Below, piece after piece: positions 61,368 to 64,000 of a DNA stretch of 64,000 bases (its first letter is position 1; each line of letters starts with the position of its first letter). Source of the DNA: Frigoribacterium faeni (GTDB lineage: Bacteria > Actinomycetota > Actinomycetes > Actinomycetales > Microbacteriaceae); the NCBI RefSeq assembly GCF_011761235.1, contig NZ_JAAOYW010000001.1:744781-808780 (forward strand). The letters are read 5' to 3'. Under the pieces are notes generated by a model that made no database searches, was not told the DNA's origin, and worked only from the letters and a program-made list of their open reading frames with translations. The translations under genes and the position numbers were made by a program.

Positions 61368-62653
61368 GACTTCACGTAGGGCTTGCCGGACGCGGCCGGG
61401 CCCCGGGACTGGCCGACGAGGCCGGCGACGGCGAAGATCGTGACGACGTACGGCAGCATCAGCATGAACTCGCTCGGCACGGGAGAGCCGATGGCGCCGA
61501 GCACGTTCTGCAGGTTCGACGCGAAGCCGAAGAGCAGCGCGGCGAGGGTGGCCCGGATCGGGTCCCACCGGCCGAAGATGACCGCGGCCAGGGCGATGAA
61601 GCCCGCCCCCGCCGTCATCTCCTTCTGGAAGTTGCCGAGCGAGCCCAGCGTGAAGTACGCGCCGCCGAGGCCGGCGACGGCGCCCGCGAGCGAGACGTTC
61701 CAGAACCGGGTCGCGTTCACCTTGATGCCGACCGTGTCGGCGGCCTGCGGGTGCTCGCCCACCGCGCGGAGGCGCAGGCCCCACCGGGTGCGGAACAGAC
61801 CGTAGAAGACGACCGCGATGGCGATGTACATGAGGTAGACGATGATCGTCTGGCGGAAGAACACGGGCCCGACGATCGGGATCTGGCTGAGGCCCGGGAT
61901 CGGCAGCTGCGGGAACCGGATGCCCTGGTTCAGCCCCTCCGACTTCGTCAGCACCTGCGAGTACAGGAAGCTCGTCAGGCCCGTCACCAGGACGTTCAGC
62001 ACGACGCCGACGATGACCTGGTCGACGATGTAGCGGATGCTGAAGACGGCGAGCACCATCGAGACGAGCACGCCGGCGACCATGGCGGAGGCGAGGCCCA
62101 CGTACGCGGACCCGGTGGCGGAGGCGACGACCGCCGACACGAAGGCGCCGGCCAGCAGCTGCCCCTCGATGGCGACGTTGACGACGCCGACCCGCTCGCT
62201 GATCACGCCGCCGAGGGCGCCGAAGATCAGCGGCGTGCTGAGGGCGAGGGCCCCGAGCAGGAGCCCGGGCACGGGGATCGTCGCGCCGGCGCTGGTCCAC
62301 GCGAGGAACGCGACGAGGAACAGGACGCCGAAGACCGCGACCAGCCAGATCGGGACGGGACGGGCACGCCGGGCCAGCAGGACGGCGAGGACGGTGACGA
62401 CCGCGAGGACGACCGTGAGCACCACGCCCGTCGCCGCCGAGGGCAGGACCGCGTCGGGCAGGGCGAAGAAGTCGGTCGCCGTGGCCAGGCGGAAGGTGCT
62501 GGACCCCTCGCGCGGGTTCAGGACGAACAGCACGACCGCGATGACCGTGAAGACGGCGAACGCGATGGGCGCCTTGTAGCTGCGTCGGGCGACGTGGCCG
62601 AGACCGGGGGTCGGCGCGACGGGCGCGACCGTGTCGGGGGTGAGGGTGCTCAC
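61364..62653 (-). CDS. Nucleoside ABC transporter permease 2 (NupQ/YufQ-like)
   Basis: The 429-residue protein of the BPD_transp_2 type has about ten helices, GGVISERVGVVNVAIEGQLL, and GLRLRAVGEHPQAADTVGI, the marker of branched-chain-like nucleoside permeases. It carries an N-terminal extension of about 140 residues with extra helices. It is co-translated with cdd and with the upstream permease. The cassette with BMP-type lipoproteins imports nucleosides in Gram-positives (family knowledge). Confidence 0.85.
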   Translation of the reverse strand: MSTLTPDTVAPVAPTPGLGHVARRSYKAPIAFAVFTVIAVVLFVLNPREGSSTFRLATATDFFALPDAVLPSAATGVVLTVVLAVVTVLAVLLARRARPVPIWLVAVFGVLFLVAFLAWTSAGATIPVPGLLLGALALSTPLIFGALGGVISERVGVVNVAIEGQLLAGAFVSAVVASATGSAYVGLASAMVAGVLVSMVLAVFSIRYIVDQVIVGVVLNVLVTGLTSFLYSQVLTKSEGLNQGIRFPQLPIPGLSQIPIVGPVFFRQTIIVYLMYIAIAVVFYGLFRTRWGLRLRAVGEHPQAADTVGIKVNATRFWNVSLAGAVAGLGGAYFTLGSLGNFQKEMTAGAGFIALAAVIFGRWDPIRATLAALLFGFASNLQNVLGAIGSPVPSEFMLMLPYVVTIFAVAGLVGQSRGPAASGKPYVKS

Positions 62654-63927
62654 TTGGTGACCACCGCCTCCTTCTTCGAGCCGCGGGGCACCCGGCGGGC
62701 GCCCGGCGCGGGCAGACGGAAGATGCTGCGGACGAGCGGCGGGGCCGCCACGAACAGCACGATCAGGGACTGGACGACGAGGACGATGTCGATCGGCACG
62801 CCGTTCGCCGCCTGCATGGAGTAGCCGCCGGCCTTGAGCGCCCCGAACAGGACGCCGGCGCCGAAGACGCCCCAGGGGCGGGAACGGCCGAGCAGGGCGA
62901 CCGTGATGGCGTCGAAGCCGATGCCGGCGTCGATGCCCGAGGTGAAGCCGGTCGTCAGCGTGCCGAGCACCTGCGTCGAGCCGGCGACGCCGGCCAGGGC
63001 GCCCGAGATGAGCATCGCGTAGAGGTAGATGTTCTTGACGTTCATGCCGGCCGTGCGGGCCGCGTGCGGGTTCTCACCGACCGCGCGGAACCGGAAGCCG
63101 AGCGTCGAGCGGTTGATCAGCCACCAGACGACGGCGGTGATGGCGATGACGAGCAGGAAGCCCCAGTTGAGGTTGTAGCTCGGGCCGAACAGGTCGGGCA
63201 GGACGGCGCTGGGCAGCGTCGCCGGGGACTTCGGGTTCGGGCTGCCCGGCGCCTGCAGGAGGCCCGGCGTGCGCAGGGCGTACGAGATCAGGTAGAACGC
63301 GACGTAGTTGAGCATGATCGTGAGGATCACCTCGTGCGCGCCCGTCCGGGCCTTGAGCAGGCCGACGAGGCCGCCCCAGATCGCGCCGCCCGCGATGCCG
63401 GCCAGGAGGGCCAGCGGCAGGTGGACGGCGAGCGGCAGGTCGAACGAGAAGCCGACCCAGCCCGCGGCCCCGGCCGCGATGAGCATCTGGCCGCGCGCGC
63501 CGATGTTGAACAGGCCGACGCGGAATGCCAGGGCGACGCCGAGGCCGGCCGCGATGAGCGGGACCGCGTAGTTGAGCGTCTCGGTGAGGGGCCGGATGCC
63601 CGCCGCGAAGCCGTCGACGCGGAAGTTGTACACGGCGCCCTGGAACAGCGACGAGTACGAGCCGCCCACCGACGCCCAGAAGGCCTGGAAGAAGTCCGAG
63701 GGCCGCGAGAAGAAGTACCCCGTGGTCTGCTGCACGTCGGGGTCGGTGAAGCCGATCAGCAGCCCGGACACGACGAGCGCCAGCACGACGGCGAGCACCG
63801 AGATGGCCGCGTTGCCCGTCGTGATCTCGCGGAGCAGTCGCTGCCCGCGCGAGTCGGCCGTGTCGACCGGGCCGCCCGTCGGGGCCCCCTGGGGGGCCGG
63901 GGTGGTCGTGGTGGTCGCGTCGCTCAC
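62650..63927 (-). CDS. Nucleoside ABC transporter permease 1 (NupP/YufP-like)
   Basis: The 425-residue permease of the same superfamily has ALAFRVGLFNIGARGQMLIAAG, RTGAHEVILTIMLNYVA and GFRFRAVGENPHAARTAGM, typical of the first subunit of nucleoside ABC importers. The N-terminus has a Thr/Pro-rich cytoplasmic stretch of about 30 residues. GTG 63927 overlaps the ATPase stop, and the stop overlaps the second permease. The periplasmic-type loops are short. Confidence 0.86.
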   Translation of the reverse strand: MSDATTTTTPAPQGAPTGGPVDTADSRGQRLLREITTGNAAISVLAVVLALVVSGLLIGFTDPDVQQTTGYFFSRPSDFFQAFWASVGGSYSSLFQGAVYNFRVDGFAAGIRPLTETLNYAVPLIAAGLGVALAFRVGLFNIGARGQMLIAAGAAGWVGFSFDLPLAVHLPLALLAGIAGGAIWGGLVGLLKARTGAHEVILTIMLNYVAFYLISYALRTPGLLQAPGSPNPKSPATLPSAVLPDLFGPSYNLNWGFLLVIAITAVVWWLINRSTLGFRFRAVGENPHAARTAGMNVKNIYLYAMLISGALAGVAGSTQVLGTLTTGFTSGIDAGIGFDAITVALLGRSRPWGVFGAGVLFGALKAGGYSMQAANGVPIDIVLVVQSLIVLFVAAPPLVRSIFRLPAPGARRVPRGSKKEAVVTK

Positions 63928-64000
63928 GCCGCGTGCTCCTTCGCCTGGGGTGCCTCGCCGGCCATCATGAGCCCGAGCACGTCGCGCGGGGTGTCGGCGG
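63924..64000 (-). CDS. Nucleoside ABC transporter ATP-binding protein, C-terminal end (cut by window end)
   Basis: Only 24 codons and the stop are visible. They read TPRDVLGLMMAGEAP followed by a short charged end. This matches the end of the two-domain ATPases of nucleoside importers, where a TPEELGLLMAG-like segment is conserved (family knowledge). The stop overlaps the permease GTG by GTGA, so it belongs to the same operon, which continues beyond the window. Confidence 0.55.
   Translation of the reverse strand, partial: ADTPRDVLGLMMAGEAPQAKEHAA

Noticed and set aside
1-64000. CRISPR arrays, tRNA or rRNA genes, insertion sequences or prophage
   Set aside because: No regularly spaced repeats, no tRNA-like cloverleaf, no transposase or integrase motifs were seen in any reading frame.

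Overview
The window is about 64 kb of very GC-rich (roughly 70% or more) DNA, densely coding on both strands. It has many GTG starts, frequent 4-nt stop/start overlaps, and TAnnnT -10 boxes sitting directly before start codons. Gene content and order indicate an actinobacterium, most probably of the Microbacteriaceae. The markers are a biotin-type acyl-CoA carboxylase alpha/beta/epsilon set with birA and maf, purE/purK beside an LCP protein, and PNP with a phospho-sugar mutase opposite an add-deoA-cdd-nucleoside ABC operon. This assignment is inferred from gene content; there is no rRNA or tRNA in the window.

Region 1 (1-39.5 kb) is a large cell-surface polysaccharide locus. It encodes about fourteen glycosyltransferases of GT2 and GT4 type, three multi-membrane GT-C-like proteins and a GtrB-like polyprenyl-phosphate glycosyltransferase. 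The dTDP-L-rhamnose pathway is split into two places: rmlC-rmlA at 19.5-21.0 kb on the minus strand and rmlB-rmlD at 34.8-36.7 kb on the plus strand. Two tandem GDP-mannose dehydratase-like genes (14.2-16.2 kb) suggest a GDP-6-deoxyhexose as a second donor. Export is probably by the two-gene Wzm/Wzt-type ABC transporter at 25.4-27.0 kb. A pyruvyltransferase-like protein could decorate the polymer. Secreted proteins are mixed in: a lysozyme-like protein with three C-terminal beta-sandwich repeats, a VanY-type carboxypeptidase and a beta-helix protein. A WsaF-like protein points to a rhamnose-rich glycan.

Region 2 (39.6-47.5 kb) links wall assembly and central metabolism. It holds an LCP ligase translationally coupled to purE, then purK, UDP-glucose dehydrogenase, a PH-domain membrane protein and birA. 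The acyl-CoA carboxylase beta and epsilon genes lie divergently from birA.

Region 3 (47.5-55 kb) starts with a 400-bp gene-free stretch holding strong hairpins and a candidate small RNA. A LuxR-type response regulator, a histidine kinase and a degenerate kinase-like membrane protein with an Asp/His-rich tail follow, all on the minus strand. After them come an RNA methyltransferase, maf and the biotin-carboxylase/BCCP alpha subunit.

Region 4 (55-64 kb) is nucleoside salvage. PNP and a probable phosphopentomutase lie on the plus strand. Opposite is a long minus operon of nucleoside ABC transporter, cdd, deoA, add and an orphan PTS IIA/IIB pair.

No mobile element, CRISPR array, tRNA or rRNA was recognised. 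The most distinctive signals are widespread leaderless promoters, two stand-alone coiled-coil proteins sharing a SWRVTRPLR tail, a detached copy of the VanY C-terminal domain, a three-module 1042-aa glycosyltransferase with a decayed middle module, the pseudo-kinase and the candidate small RNA.
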